64,000 bases of DNA from Pseudideonella sakaiensis (GTDB lineage: Bacteria > Pseudomonadota > Gammaproteobacteria > Burkholderiales > Burkholderiaceae_C), in contig NZ_BBYR01000037.1 of the NCBI RefSeq assembly GCF_001293525.1, positions 62,001 to 126,000 on the forward strand. The letters run 5' to 3'. Position 1 is the first letter of the stretch. The number at the start of each line of letters is the position of its first letter. Below the pieces are notes generated by a model. It searched no databases and was not told where the DNA came from. It saw only the letters and a list, made by a program, of their open reading frames with translations. The translations under genes and the position numbers were made by a program. Below are positions 30,538-38,618 of this stretch, piece by piece.

Positions 30538-31269
30538 ATGGACTACGCCCGCCCCGAACTCGCCGACCGCCTGGCCGGCGAGTACGTGCTCGGCACGCTG
30601 CAGGGCCCGGCGCGCCGCCGGCTGGAAGGCCTGCTGGCGGCCCATCCCGCGCTGCGCGACGCGGTGGCCGACTGGACCGCCCGGCTCGGCCTGTTCGCCG
30701 CGTCGGTGCCCGAGGTGACGCCGTCGCCGGGCACCTGGACGGCGATCGAGCGGCGCCTGTTCGGCGCGCCGGCGCCGGCCGCGCAGGCGCCGGCCGCTGC
30801 CGGGCCGCGCTGGTTCGCCTGGCTGGCCGGCTCGCCGGCGCGTCTGGGCGGCGGCCTGGCCGCCTTCGCCGCGGTGCTGGTGCTGTCGGTGGTGCTCGTG
30901 CTGCAGGGGCTGCAGCCGGCGGCCGAGCCGGTGCGCTACGTCGCGCTGCTGCAGAGCCCGCAGACCCAGGGCACCGGCTGGGTGGTGCAGCTCAGCGCCG
31001 CCGGCGACCTGCGGCTGGTGCCCAGCGCCCCCGGCGGCCCGGTGCCGGCCGGCCGTGCGCTGCAGTTCTGGACCAAGCCCGAGGGCGCGGCCGGCCCGAC
31101 CTCGCTCGGCCTGGTGCGGCCGGACCAGCCGCTGACCCTGCCCGCCGCGCGCCTGCCCGGCCGCGGCGCCAACGTGCTGTTCGAGATCACGCTCGAGCCC
31201 GAGGGCGGCTCGCCCTACGACCGGCCGTCGGGGCCGATCCTCTTCGTCGGGCGCACGGTCGCGCTGTAG
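30538..31269 (+). CDS. RskA-like anti-sigma factor
   Basis: 243 residues. Cytoplasmic N-terminal sigma-binding part (LADRLAGEYVLGTLQGPARRRLEGLLAAHPALRDAVADW), one membrane span (~103-122, GGGLAAFAAVLVLSVVLVLQGL), and a periplasmic RskA C-terminal domain (YVALLQSPQTQGTGWVVQL; GRALQFWTKPEG; FEITLEPEGGSPYDRPSGPILFVG). It should hold the upstream ECF sigma factor at the membrane until a periplasmic signal triggers release. The ATG is 2 bp after the sigma stop, so they are co-translated. No zinc-finger His/Cys motif of the ZAS type is seen. Confidence 0.88.
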   Translation: MDYARPELADRLAGEYVLGTLQGPARRRLEGLLAAHPALRDAVADWTARLGLFAASVPEVTPSPGTWTAIERRLFGAPAPAAQAPAAAGPRWFAWLAGSPARLGGGLAAFAAVLVLSVVLVLQGLQPAAEPVRYVALLQSPQTQGTGWVVQLSAAGDLRLVPSAPGGPVPAGRALQFWTKPEGAAGPTSLGLVRPDQPLTLPAARLPGRGANVLFEITLEPEGGSPYDRPSGPILFVGRTVAL

Positions 31270-31388
31270 CGGGTCGGGGGGACGGGCACGCGCCCGCCAG
31301 CCCGGCGCCTTGCGGCCGCCGCCTCCAGGCGCGCCGCCGCGTCCGACCGGCGCTGCGGCGCGGGCGTCCCGAGCCGCACCCCGGCCGT

Positions 31389-32411
31389 TCAGGCCTCGCC
31401 GAAGAAGGGCAGCACCTGCGCCAGCAGCGCGTCGGGCGCCTCTTCCGGCAGGTAGTGGCCGCAGGGCAGCGCCTGGCCGCGCACCTCGCGCGCCACCGCG
31501 CGCCACAGCGCCAGCGGGTCGAAGCAGCGCTGCACGATGCCCTCGGCGCCCCACAGCACCAGCAGCGGCGCCTCCACGCGGCGCCCGGCGGCGCGGTCGG
31601 CGCGGTCGTGCTCGAGATCGATGCCGGCGGCGGCGCGGTAGTCCTCGCACAGGCCGTGGGCGCTGCCCGGCAGCGCCAGGCAGCGGGCGTACTCGGCCAG
31701 CGCGCGCGGGTCGAAGGGCGCCAGGCCGACGCGGTTGCCGATCACCTCGCGCACGTAGGCGCCCGGATCGGCCTCGATCAGGCGCTCGGGCAGCGGGGCC
31801 GGCTGGATCAGGAAGAACCAGTGCCAGTAGGCCCGCGCATAGGCCTCGGTGGTGCCGGCGTACATGTCCAGCGTCGGCGCGATGTCGAGCAGCGCGGCAC
31901 GGCGCAGCGCCTGCGGATGGTCGAGCGCCAGGCGGTGCGTGACGCGGGCGCCGCGGTCGTGCGCCAGCACGTCGAAGCGCGCATGACCGAAGGCGCGCAT
32001 CAGCGCCACCAGGTCGGCCGCCATCGCGCGCTTGGCATAGGCGGCGTGGTCGGCACCGCCGGGCGGCTTGGCGGACTCGCCGTAGCCGCGCAGGTCCGGC
32101 GCGATCACCTGGAAGCGCCGGGCCAGCGCGGGCGCGACGCGGTGCCAGATCGCATGCGTCTGCGGGTGGCCGTGCAGCAGCAGCAGCGGCGGCCCCTCGC
32201 CGCCGCTCAGCACGCGCAGCGACACGCCCTCGGCCACCGGCACCTGGCGCGCGACGAAACCGGGGAAGAGCGCGAGCGACGGCACCGCGGCGGACGGCAG
32301 CGGGTCGGGCAGACCGGGCGGCTGCACTGGCGCTGGCACGGGCCCGGGCGCCGGTGCGGCGGCGGCCGGCCCGGGTGCGGGCCGCGTGTCCGACGCGGCG
32401 GGCTCAGGCAT
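31389..32411 (-). CDS. Alpha/beta hydrolase of the fluoroacetate-dehalogenase type
   Basis: 340 residues with a ~45-residue Pro/Ala N-terminal extension. The core matches haloacetate/fluoroacetate dehalogenases (FAcD): oxyanion HGHPQTHAIWH, nucleophile Asp152 with both carboxylate-binding arginines (HDRGARVTHR: Arg153, Arg156), acid Asp176 (LLDIAPT), the halide-binding His197-Trp198 (AYWHWFF) and Tyr258 (EDYRAA), and His319 (PCGHYLPEE). This set of residues is diagnostic for the family, which hydrolyses C-F or C-Cl bonds of haloacetates; epoxide hydrolase relatives share part of it. Start ATG at 32411 overlaps the upstream gene's stop by 8 bp. Confidence 0.8.
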   Translation of the reverse strand: MPEPAASDTRPAPGPAAAAPAPGPVPAPVQPPGLPDPLPSAAVPSLALFPGFVARQVPVAEGVSLRVLSGGEGPPLLLLHGHPQTHAIWHRVAPALARRFQVIAPDLRGYGESAKPPGGADHAAYAKRAMAADLVALMRAFGHARFDVLAHDRGARVTHRLALDHPQALRRAALLDIAPTLDMYAGTTEAYARAYWHWFFLIQPAPLPERLIEADPGAYVREVIGNRVGLAPFDPRALAEYARCLALPGSAHGLCEDYRAAAGIDLEHDRADRAAGRRVEAPLLVLWGAEGIVQRCFDPLALWRAVAREVRGQALPCGHYLPEEAPDALLAQVLPFFGEA

Positions 32412-32802
32412 CGACGACGTGGCGGAACTTCGCGCCGACCAGGCCGAAGTCGCCCCGGTAGGTGCCGAGGAAGGGCGTCGAGCGCTCGGTGACGCCGCAG
32501 AACCACTGGCGGTTCAGCCGCGGCTGGTCGTGGCTGAGGATGTAGCGCACGCTGCGGCCATGGCCGCCGCCCTTGCGCGGCTCGAACAGGTAGTAGATCG
32601 GGCTGGTCCAGTGCCCGGCCAGCATCACGCGGAAGACCAGCAACGGGCGGCCGTCGTCGTCGAGCTCGAGCGCGGTGCCGACGAGGACGCGCAGCGCGCC
32701 CTCCTCGTCGGTCTGCTCGATCCAGCCGTCGCGGGCCTGCGCCTGGTCGCGCTCGATCCGGTCGATGAAGGCGAGGAGGGTGTCGCGGTCCTGGAGATTC
32801 AT
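32404..32802 (-). CDS. Conserved-looking hypothetical protein
   Basis: 132 residues, soluble, not assigned to a family. An N-terminal helix (LQDRDTLLAFIDRIERDQAQARDGWIEQ) is followed by a beta-rich body (LRVLVGTALELDDDGRPLLVFRVMLAGHWTSPIYYLFEPRKGG...VRYILSHDQPRLNRQWFCGVTER) rich in aromatic residues. No signal peptide or catalytic motif is evident. The stop overlaps the start of the FAcD-like gene by 8 bp, so the two are translationally coupled, but a functional link is only implied by position. Confidence 0.6.
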   Translation of the reverse strand: MNLQDRDTLLAFIDRIERDQAQARDGWIEQTDEEGALRVLVGTALELDDDGRPLLVFRVMLAGHWTSPIYYLFEPRKGGGHGRSVRYILSHDQPRLNRQWFCGVTERSTPFLGTYRGDFGLVGAKFRHVVDA

Positions 32803-32973
32803 CCTGGGCAAGGTCGTGGTGGCATCGGGCAAGCGGCCCGGCGAGGACTGTAGCGACCACGCACCCCGCCGGGCGCACACCGGCCCTTGCGGGGGGCGGG
32901 GGTGGCCGACAGTGCGGCGAAAGTGCCACACTGCAGCCTCCTCCGCTTCGACGGCCGCCGGGCCCCTGCCGCC

Positions 32974-33147
32974 ATGAATGCCGAAGACTTCGACGTCGAG
33001 CTGACCTGCCCGACCTGCAGCCGCCATTTCCAGGCCGGCGTGACGGAACTGCTCGCGCGCCCGATCGCCACCTGCCCCTGCGGCCAGCCGGTGCAGGTCG
33101 ACGTGGCGGCGCTGCGCGAGAGCCTGGGGCTGGACGAGGGCGACTGA
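32974..33147 (+). CDS. Small zinc-ribbon protein
   Basis: 57 residues with two CxxC-type knuckles: LTCPTCSRHF (residues ~11-20) and ATCPCGQPVQV (~32-42), a four-cysteine zinc-ribbon arrangement. Codons are strongly G/C-ending. It sits between divergent and convergent genes: divergent from the hypothetical gene at 32802, with the stop 8 bp from the stop of the kinase gene at 33156. It could bind nucleic acid or protein. No Shine-Dalgarno sequence is obvious. Confidence 0.6.
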   Translation: MNAEDFDVELTCPTCSRHFQAGVTELLARPIATCPCGQPVQVDVAALRESLGLDEGD

Positions 33148-33155
33148 GCCACCGG

Positions 33156-34373
33156 TCACGCCGCCGGCGCGAGCGGCAGCTCCAGCACGAAGCAGGCGCC
33201 GCGGCCCTCCCCCTCGCTCTCGGCCCAGGCGCGACCACCGTGCCGCTCCGCGATGTGGCGCACGATCGCCAGGCCGATGCCGAGGCCGGCGGAGGCGCCG
33301 TCGACCAGGGGCCGGCCGGCCTCCGTGCCCTGTTCGTAGAGCGCAAAGACACGCTGCAGGTCCTGCGGCGCGAGCCCGCGCCCCCCGTCCTGGACCCGGA
33401 CCTCGATCCGGCCGCCCACCTCGGCCGCCGACACCCGCACCCGCGCACCGGACGGCGAAAACTTCGACGCATTGGCGACCAGGTTGCCCAGGGCCTGCAC
33501 CAGCCGGGCCTCGTCGCCGACCACGGCCAGGCCGCCGCCGGCCTCGTCGACCTCGAGCACCTGGCCGCGGCCGGCCAGCAGCTCGTCGAAGGACTCGCGC
33601 AGGTGCTCCAGCACCGGGCCCAGCCGCATCGGCCGGCACTGCAGCGTCATCTCGCCGCGGGCCACGCGGCCCGCGTCCAGCAGGTCCTCGACGATGCGCG
33701 CCTGCTGGCGCACCTGGCGGCGCGCGATCGCCAGCGCGCGCCGGCTGGCGGGCGAGAGGCCGGGGTCGCGCTCGAGCACCGCGACCGCGTGGGTCAGCGG
33801 CTGCAGCGGATTGCGCAGCTCGTGCGCGATCACCGCCAGGGTCTCGTTCTTGCGCTGGTCGGCCGCGCGCAGCCGGGCCTGGGCCTCGCGGGCGCGGTCG
33901 AGCGCGCGCCACAGCCCGTCGACCACCACGCAATCGAAGACCAGCACCGCCGCGAAGAAGACCAGCGCGATCCAGTCCGGCCCGGCCAGGCCGCCCCATT
34001 GCTGAACCGGCGCCATGAAGTACCAGCGTGCGGCCAGCACGCTCAGCGCCGCCGCGGCCAGCCCGGCCCGCAGCCCGGCCAGCCAGGCGGCCGCGATCAC
34101 CACCGGAAAGAAGGTCAGGAAGGGAAAGCCGGACGCCGGCAGTGCGCCCGACAGCGCGAAGCGCAGGCCCAGGCCGAGGCCGACCGCGGCGATCACGAGG
34201 CCCCAGCGCAGCAGGCCATTCGACTCCGCCTGGCGGCGCACTGCCGAGCCGAGGTCGCCCAGCCCGCCGAACAGGCCGCGCAGGGCCGGGAGCCGCGTCG
34301 GTGCCCGGCCCGCCGCATCGCTCGGCGGCGGCACCGGCACACCGCTTGCCAGCGGCACGGAACCCTCGCTCAC
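33156..34373 (-). CDS. Sensor histidine kinase with DUF4118 membrane domain
   Basis: 405 residues from a GTG at 34373. A KdpD-like DUF4118 membrane domain (~50-140: LLRWGLVIAAVGLGLGLRFAL, FPFLTFFPVVIAAAWLAGLRAGLAAAALSVLAARWYFM, WIALVFFAAVLVFDCVVV) is followed by HisKA (KNETLAVIAHELRNPLQPLTHAV, phospho-His) and HATPase (NLVANASKFSPSG; VQDGGRGL; GLGIGLAIVRHIAERHGG). No extracellular sensor loop, so it may sense turgor, ions or membrane state. No regulator gene is adjacent. The earlier in-frame start at 34583 would put ~70 low-complexity residues in front and is less likely. Confidence 0.85.
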   Translation of the reverse strand: MSEGSVPLASGVPVPPPSDAAGRAPTRLPALRGLFGGLGDLGSAVRRQAESNGLLRWGLVIAAVGLGLGLRFALSGALPASGFPFLTFFPVVIAAAWLAGLRAGLAAAALSVLAARWYFMAPVQQWGGLAGPDWIALVFFAAVLVFDCVVVDGLWRALDRAREAQARLRAADQRKNETLAVIAHELRNPLQPLTHAVAVLERDPGLSPASRRALAIARRQVRQQARIVEDLLDAGRVARGEMTLQCRPMRLGPVLEHLRESFDELLAGRGQVLEVDEAGGGLAVVGDEARLVQALGNLVANASKFSPSGARVRVSAAEVGGRIEVRVQDGGRGLAPQDLQRVFALYEQGTEAGRPLVDGASAGLGIGLAIVRHIAERHGGRAWAESEGEGRGACFVLELPLAPAA

Positions 34374-34590
34374 GGGCCCGCCCGCGCGCAGCGGGCCAGC
34401 ACAGGCAAAGTCAGCAGGGACACCAGCACGGCCGTCGTCGTCTCGTCGCGGAAGGAGGCCCGGGCGCACGGCAGTGCCGTCGGGCGGTCGTCGAGCATCG
34501 TCGGGACGTACGGCACGGGCCCGCGGGGGCCCTCGTCCTGTCGGATGGGACTCTACTCCAGCGCGCCACCTGGCGCCGGCCATGCACCGC

Positions 34591-34596
34591 TATGCT
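34591..34596 (+). promoter_or_regulatory. -10 box giving a leaderless hydrolase mRNA
   Basis: TATGCT, 7 nt before the ATG at 34604. This makes 34604 the preferred start, since the alternative ATG at 34592 lies inside the box. Confidence 0.45.
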
Positions 34597-34603
34597 GGCA
34601 GGG

Positions 34604-35206
34604 ATGCTTGCCGACGCCGCCGCCGGCCCGCCCCGGGCCACCCTCGCCTACCTCGCCGGCGACTCCTACCCGCTGGACGCCCGCATCGAGGGCGCGGTGC
34701 GCCATGCCTTCGCCGGCGCAGCGCTGCGCTGGATCGGCCAGCGCGAGGGCCTGGCCGGCGAGCGCTTCACCTCCGAGCCGCAGCACCGGCTCGCCGCCCT
34801 CGCCCGCGCCGTCGGCGACACGCCGCGCGAGCGCCTGTGGCTGCTCGGCCGGTCCTCCGGCATCCGCCTGGCCACCCGCCATGCCGTCGACCACCCCGTG
34901 GCCGGCGTCATCGGCTTCGGCTACCCCTTCGAGGCCCCCGGCGTCGGGCCCGAGCCGGAGCGCGTCGCCCACCTGGCCCGGCTGCGCGTGCCCACGCTGA
35001 TCGTGCAGGGCGAGCGTGACCGCTACGGCGGGCGCGCGCTGGCCGGGCGCCTGGATCTGTCGCCGTCGATCGAGTTCCTCTGGGTCGATGCCGACCACGA
35101 GCTCCGCCTGGCGCCCGCCGGCTGGCTCGCGGTGCTGGCGCAGGTGCGCGCGTTCGCGGCGCGGCACGGGCTGGCGCTGCGTACGGCGCAGGAGGCGGCC
35201 GGCTGA
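34604..35206 (+). CDS. Small alpha/beta hydrolase
   Basis: 200 residues, soluble. Nucleophile elbow LLGRSSGIRLATRHA (G-x-S-x-G), acid in LIVQGERDRYGG, and His in WVDADHELRLAPAG make a complete Ser-Asp-His triad. The pattern is that of small dienelactone-hydrolase-like or KANL3/Tex30-type hydrolases, whose substrates are usually unknown. Start chosen from the TATGCT box; no Shine-Dalgarno sequence. It is divergent from the DUF4118 kinase. Substrate cannot be predicted. Confidence 0.75.
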   Translation: MLADAAAGPPRATLAYLAGDSYPLDARIEGAVRHAFAGAALRWIGQREGLAGERFTSEPQHRLAALARAVGDTPRERLWLLGRSSGIRLATRHAVDHPVAGVIGFGYPFEAPGVGPEPERVAHLARLRVPTLIVQGERDRYGGRALAGRLDLSPSIEFLWVDADHELRLAPAGWLAVLAQVRAFAARHGLALRTAQEAAG

Positions 35207-35334
35207 CCGTGGCGCGTGGGCCGCACGCCGGCCGCTCCGTGCGGTCCCGGGCGTCGGGCGCCGGCCGTGACATCCGGACACGTCCCGGGGCGCAGCGTCC
35301 GGAACCTTCGGCCGAACCGGCAACTCCATCTCCC

Positions 35335-35583
35335 ATGCAGAACGCCATCCACCCAGTTCGCGCAGGGGATCACGGATCGCCGCGGTACCGGTGGTACGAC
35401 GGCAGCGGCCCGCTCTCCGGCCGACCACTGGTCGACTGGCTGAAGGAAGAGGCACGCTGGGCGTGGCGGCTGTTCCCGCGTCTGCCGGCACACCGACAGT
35501 TCGTCGGTCGGGTCGGCGGCCGGTCATTCGCGGAGGACCCCGCGCCCGTCCTGGCTCCACAACGGCGGTCCCGGCCCGCTTAG
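35335..35583 (+). CDS. Possible small protein
   Basis: 82 residues; the start ATG has no clear ribosome site. Third positions are moderately G/C-rich, weaker than most genes here but similar to the accessory block that begins about here. The middle part (RYRWYDGSGPLSGRPLVDWLKEEARWAWRLFPRLPAH) is Trp/Arg-rich and protein-like. The stop overlaps the stop of the convergent AhpD-like gene by a few bases. It may be a real small gene or a chance frame. Confidence 0.35.
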   Translation: MQNAIHPVRAGDHGSPRYRWYDGSGPLSGRPLVDWLKEEARWAWRLFPRLPAHRQFVGRVGGRSFAEDPAPVLAPQRRSRPA

Positions 35584-36029
35584 GCCCGGGCCCGCGGCTT
35601 CAGCCGAAACGCGACGCCCATCCGGTTGATCGCGTTCATCGCCGCGATGGTGAGCGTCAGCTCGACGAGCTCCTTCGGCCCGAAGACCGCCGCCGCGGCT
35701 GCGTAGGCCTGGTCGGACGCATGGGTCTCGCTGACCCGGGTGACTTCCTCCGCCCACGCCAGCGCCGCGCGCTCCTGTTCGGTGAAGAGGTGGGCCGCCT
35801 CGTGCCACACCGGCACCAGCACGAGCTTGTCGACCGACAGGCCCTCGGCGAGCAGGTCCCGGCTGTGGATGTCGATGCAGTGCGCACAGCCGTTGATCTG
35901 CGACACGCGCAGGAAGACCAGGTGGGTGAGCAGCCGGGGGAGCCCGGTGCCGGTGGTGACGTGGTGGTGCAGGGTGCCCAGCGCCTTCGCCCCCTCGGGG
36001 GCCACGCCGAACCAGTTCTCGCGCGTCAT
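35580..36029 (-). CDS. AhpD-like carboxymuconolactone decarboxylase family protein
   Basis: 149 residues. The CMD/AhpD core has the redox pair CAHCIDIHSRD (Cys-x2-Cys with following His), preceded by LTHLVFLRVSQING, with WHEAAHLFTEQERAALAWAEEVTRV and ELTLTIAAMNAINRMGVAFRL. Such proteins are small peroxidase-like or alkylhydroperoxidase-like enzymes. AAAGG lies about 6 nt before the ATG at 36029. Its promoter matches the ECF41 consensus (separate entry), and CMD-type proteins are the standard neighbours of ECF41 sigma genes, yet no ECF41 sigma gene is present in the window. Confidence 0.88.
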   Translation of the reverse strand: MTRENWFGVAPEGAKALGTLHHHVTTGTGLPRLLTHLVFLRVSQINGCAHCIDIHSRDLLAEGLSVDKLVLVPVWHEAAHLFTEQERAALAWAEEVTRVSETHASDQAYAAAAAVFGPKELVELTLTIAAMNAINRMGVAFRLKPRARA

Positions 36030-36105
36030 CGGATGCCTTTCGTCCGTCGAAACGCGGCGGCACCCTTGCCGCCGCGAAGGCGCCGATCGGGCGCCTCGGT
36101 CCTTA

Positions 36106-36132
36106 GACGAGTCACTTGGCGGACTTGTGACA
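36106..36132 (-). promoter_or_regulatory. ECF41-type promoter of the AhpD-like gene
   Basis: On the minus strand: TGTCACA (36126-36132), exactly 16 bp, CGTC (36106-36109). This equals the published ECF41 consensus TGTCACA-N16-CGTC. The predicted transcript would start near 36100 and leave a ~70-nt leader before the ATG. The assignment rests on the exact motif and spacing together with the type of target gene. Confidence 0.7.
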
Positions 36133-36228
36133 AGGCCCAGGCCAGCGCGTGGACCTGCCCCGTCCGGACAGCGACGACGGGGCCTCCGCGCCGACCGTCG
36201 AAGCGTCCGGCCGGCGCGCCGGGGCGAT

Positions 36229-37524
36229 TCAGGTGCGCGGAGCCGCGAAGGCGCGATCGACGGCAAGCCCGCCGTCGGCCACCAGACGTTCCAGCACCCG
36301 GCGATCCTGGGCGTGCGCCAAGCCGTCGAGACCCCGTTCGGCCACGTCGCGCGCCATGTCCAGGAACACCTGCCTGTCTGCAGCGTCGGCAGCCGCGGCC
36401 AGCGCCTGGAGGGTCTTGACCATGCGCAGCAGCACCTCGATGGTCCCGGCACCATCGCGCGCCAACGGCCGGAAGGCGTCCTCCACCATGTCCCCCAGGC
36501 CAGGAACGGGCAGGTGCACCCGATCGGATGCGGGCCGAGGCGCATCCCCCTCCGGCCGCCCGCCCGATCCCGCCAGCAGCACGCGAAAGATGCGGTGCAG
36601 CGCGTTCAAGGCCTCGATGGCCGTGCCCGGATCGTTCACGGCAGGCGACAGGGCGCGGCTTCCGATCTCCGCCAAGGTCACCAGGCCGAGGCGCGGGTCC
36701 TGCTCGAAGGTGCGATGGCGCTCGACCACGAAGGCCCCGAGGAGGGCTTCGAGATCCGCGCCGTCCAGGGCCTGCGCCGATTCGACATGCGCGAGGATCC
36801 GCCCGGGATGGACCAGCGAGCCGGGCAAGGCCCGGACATGCAAGCGCCAGTCCCCCTTCTCCGCCATGGACTGCAGGGCACCGACATCGATGTGCGTCAC
36901 GTAGCCGGTCGATGTCGTGAAGAGTGGCGTGGCACCGACCTGCGTCGCACGGGGCGCTGCACCCCCCAGGTGCGGGCTGCTCCGCCACGCGCGGGCCACG
37001 TCGCAGGCGGCACGCTCGACGCGATCGATCACGTCCGACATCCTGCCGAACGACGTGATGTGCGTGATCCAGCGCAGCAGCGTGACGACGATCACCACGA
37101 TCACCACGACCGTCCCGGCAAAGAGCAGGATGCGCCCTCGCTCGCCATAGAAACCGATCGACAGCGCGATGATGCCGACGATCGAGAACAGAAAGGCCCC
37201 GAGAAAGGTCGACAGCGCGTTCTGCGACGACCGATCCTCCATCAGCAGCTGGGTGGCGCGCGGCGTTCCGAGCGTGGCGGCAGCCGAATAGGCCGACACC
37301 ATCGCCGTCAACGAGAACGTGGTCACGGCCAGCATGGACGACGCCAGGATCTGCAGGATCCCTGACACCGAGCCCTGGCCAACATCCACCTCCAGCTGGG
37401 ACGGAAGCCATGGCGCCAGCAGCTTGCTGGCGAGCGCCAGCCCCACCGCCACGACACTGAACAACACGGCCCGGAACCAGATCCGGCGCGGTGCGCGACG
37501 GAGAAAGAGCGACCACTTCGACAT
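36229..37524 (-). CDS. DUF2254 membrane protein
   Basis: 431 residues. Four membrane spans in the first ~150 residues (IWFRAVLFSVVAVGLALASKLL; ILASSMLAVTTFSLTAMVSAYSAAA; FLGAFLFSIVGIIALSIGFYG; ILLFAGTVVVIVVIVVTLL), then a soluble C-terminal domain. The stretch TFSLTAMVSAYSAAATLGTPRATQLLMEDRSSQNALSTFLGAF is characteristic of DUF2254, and SPAVNDPGTAIEALNALHRI is its second conserved block. The family is common in proteobacteria but its function is unknown. A TATCGT box 7 nt before the ATG may give a leaderless mRNA. It lies downstream of a K+ channel gene on the same strand (41 bp). Confidence 0.88.
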   Translation of the reverse strand: MSKWSLFLRRAPRRIWFRAVLFSVVAVGLALASKLLAPWLPSQLEVDVGQGSVSGILQILASSMLAVTTFSLTAMVSAYSAAATLGTPRATQLLMEDRSSQNALSTFLGAFLFSIVGIIALSIGFYGERGRILLFAGTVVVIVVIVVTLLRWITHITSFGRMSDVIDRVERAACDVARAWRSSPHLGGAAPRATQVGATPLFTTSTGYVTHIDVGALQSMAEKGDWRLHVRALPGSLVHPGRILAHVESAQALDGADLEALLGAFVVERHRTFEQDPRLGLVTLAEIGSRALSPAVNDPGTAIEALNALHRIFRVLLAGSGGRPEGDAPRPASDRVHLPVPGLGDMVEDAFRPLARDGAGTIEVLLRMVKTLQALAAAADAADRQVFLDMARDVAERGLDGLAHAQDRRVLERLVADGGLAVDRAFAAPRT

Positions 37525-37531
37525 GTCGCCG

Positions 37532-37537
37532 ACGATA
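37532..37537 (-). promoter_or_regulatory. -10-like box before the DUF2254 gene
   Basis: TATCGT on the minus strand, 7 nt before the ATG at 37524; no Shine-Dalgarno sequence is visible in the short gap after the channel gene. Confidence 0.3.
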
Positions 37538-37565
37538 GCAGCCCCCCTGCCGCGAGCGGCCGTCG

Positions 37566-38465
37566 TCAGCGTCGATCGGCGCCGGCGCGGTCGATGCCGG
37601 TCTCGAGCGGCGGCAGCCGGGCGCCGCAGTGCTTGCAGAACGTCGCCCCCGGCTCATGGCCTTCGGTCAGGCAGGCGTGGCACGTCCGCGTGGTCGGCAT
37701 GCCGGGCGCCATCCGCAACGCGGTGAACTCGGCACTGACGATGCCGGTCGGGACCGCCAGCGTTCCCCAGCCGACCAGCATCATCACCGACGCGATGAAG
37801 CGTCCCAGGCCCGTCTTCGGCGTGATGTCGCCGAAGCCCACCGTGGTCATGGTCGAGATGGCCCAGTAGATCGAGACCGGGATGTTGTGAAAGCCATTCT
37901 CCGGGCCTTCCACGACGTACATCAGGCTGCCCATCACGATCACCACGATCAGGACGAAGCTCAGGAAGACGAGGATCTTGCGCCTGCTCAGCAGCAAGGC
38001 CCGGCCGAGCGCACCGAACTCGTAGACGTACTCCGCCAGCTTCAGGATCCGGAACAGGCGCAGGAGGCGCAGGAGCCGCACGTCGACGAGCGCATGGAGG
38101 CCCGGCACGAACAAGGCCGCCCAGGTCGGCAGGATGGCCAGCACGTCGATGACGCCGAAGAAGCTGCGTGCGTAACGCGAGGGATGCACGACGCACGCGA
38201 GCCGGGCGACGTACTCGATCGTGAACACGATGGTGAAGAACCACTCCAGGGCACCCAGCACGGGGCCCCAGCGCAGATGGATCGCCTCGAATCTGTCCAG
38301 CATCACGACCGCGACGCTCGCGAGAATCATCCAGACGAGCGTCAGGTCGAACAGCCGGCCGGCCGGCGTGTCCGCCTCGAAGATGATCGTGTAGAGCCTG
38401 AGCCGCCAGCCCCCCAGCGGGCGCCCCACGGGTCGTTGCACGGGCGGGCGCGAGGAGTCGTTCAT
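37566..38465 (-). CDS. Voltage-gated-type K+ channel with C-terminal zinc ribbon
   Basis: 299 residues, six membrane spans in Kv order. S1 LFDLTLVWMILASVAVVML; S2/S3 ALEWFFTIVFTIEYVARLACVV and SFFGVIDVLAILPTWAALF; S4 VDVRLLRLLRLFRILKLAEY with regularly spaced Arg; S5 ILVFLSFVLIVVIVMGSLMYVV; pore helix and filter WAISTMTTVGFGDITP (TVGFGD is K+-selective); S6 IASVMMLVGWGTLAVPTGIVSAEF. After S6 there is a CHAC...CKHC cysteine quartet (a zinc ribbon) in the cytoplasmic tail, less usual for KvAP-like channels. The ATG at 38465 is divergent from the MarR gene. Confidence 0.9.
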   Translation of the reverse strand: MNDSSRPPVQRPVGRPLGGWRLRLYTIIFEADTPAGRLFDLTLVWMILASVAVVMLDRFEAIHLRWGPVLGALEWFFTIVFTIEYVARLACVVHPSRYARSFFGVIDVLAILPTWAALFVPGLHALVDVRLLRLLRLFRILKLAEYVYEFGALGRALLLSRRKILVFLSFVLIVVIVMGSLMYVVEGPENGFHNIPVSIYWAISTMTTVGFGDITPKTGLGRFIASVMMLVGWGTLAVPTGIVSAEFTALRMAPGMPTTRTCHACLTEGHEPGATFCKHCGARLPPLETGIDRAGADRR

Positions 38466-38606
38466 GTCGTGGCGTGCGAAAGGGTGTGGGTCACCGGTCT
38501 GACGGCCTCGACCCTCGAGCGATGGCGAGGCGCGAAGGCGGATTGTGAGCGCCCCCAAAGGCCAGGCGTTGCCCGTCCGTCCCCCGGCCCTGCGATCTCT
38601 CGCACC

Positions 38607-38612
38607 TATCAT
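38607..38612 (+). promoter_or_regulatory. -10 box giving a leaderless marR-family mRNA
   Basis: TATCAT, 6 nt before the ATG at 38619; no Shine-Dalgarno sequence. Confidence 0.45.
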
Positions 38613-38618
38613 CGCCGC

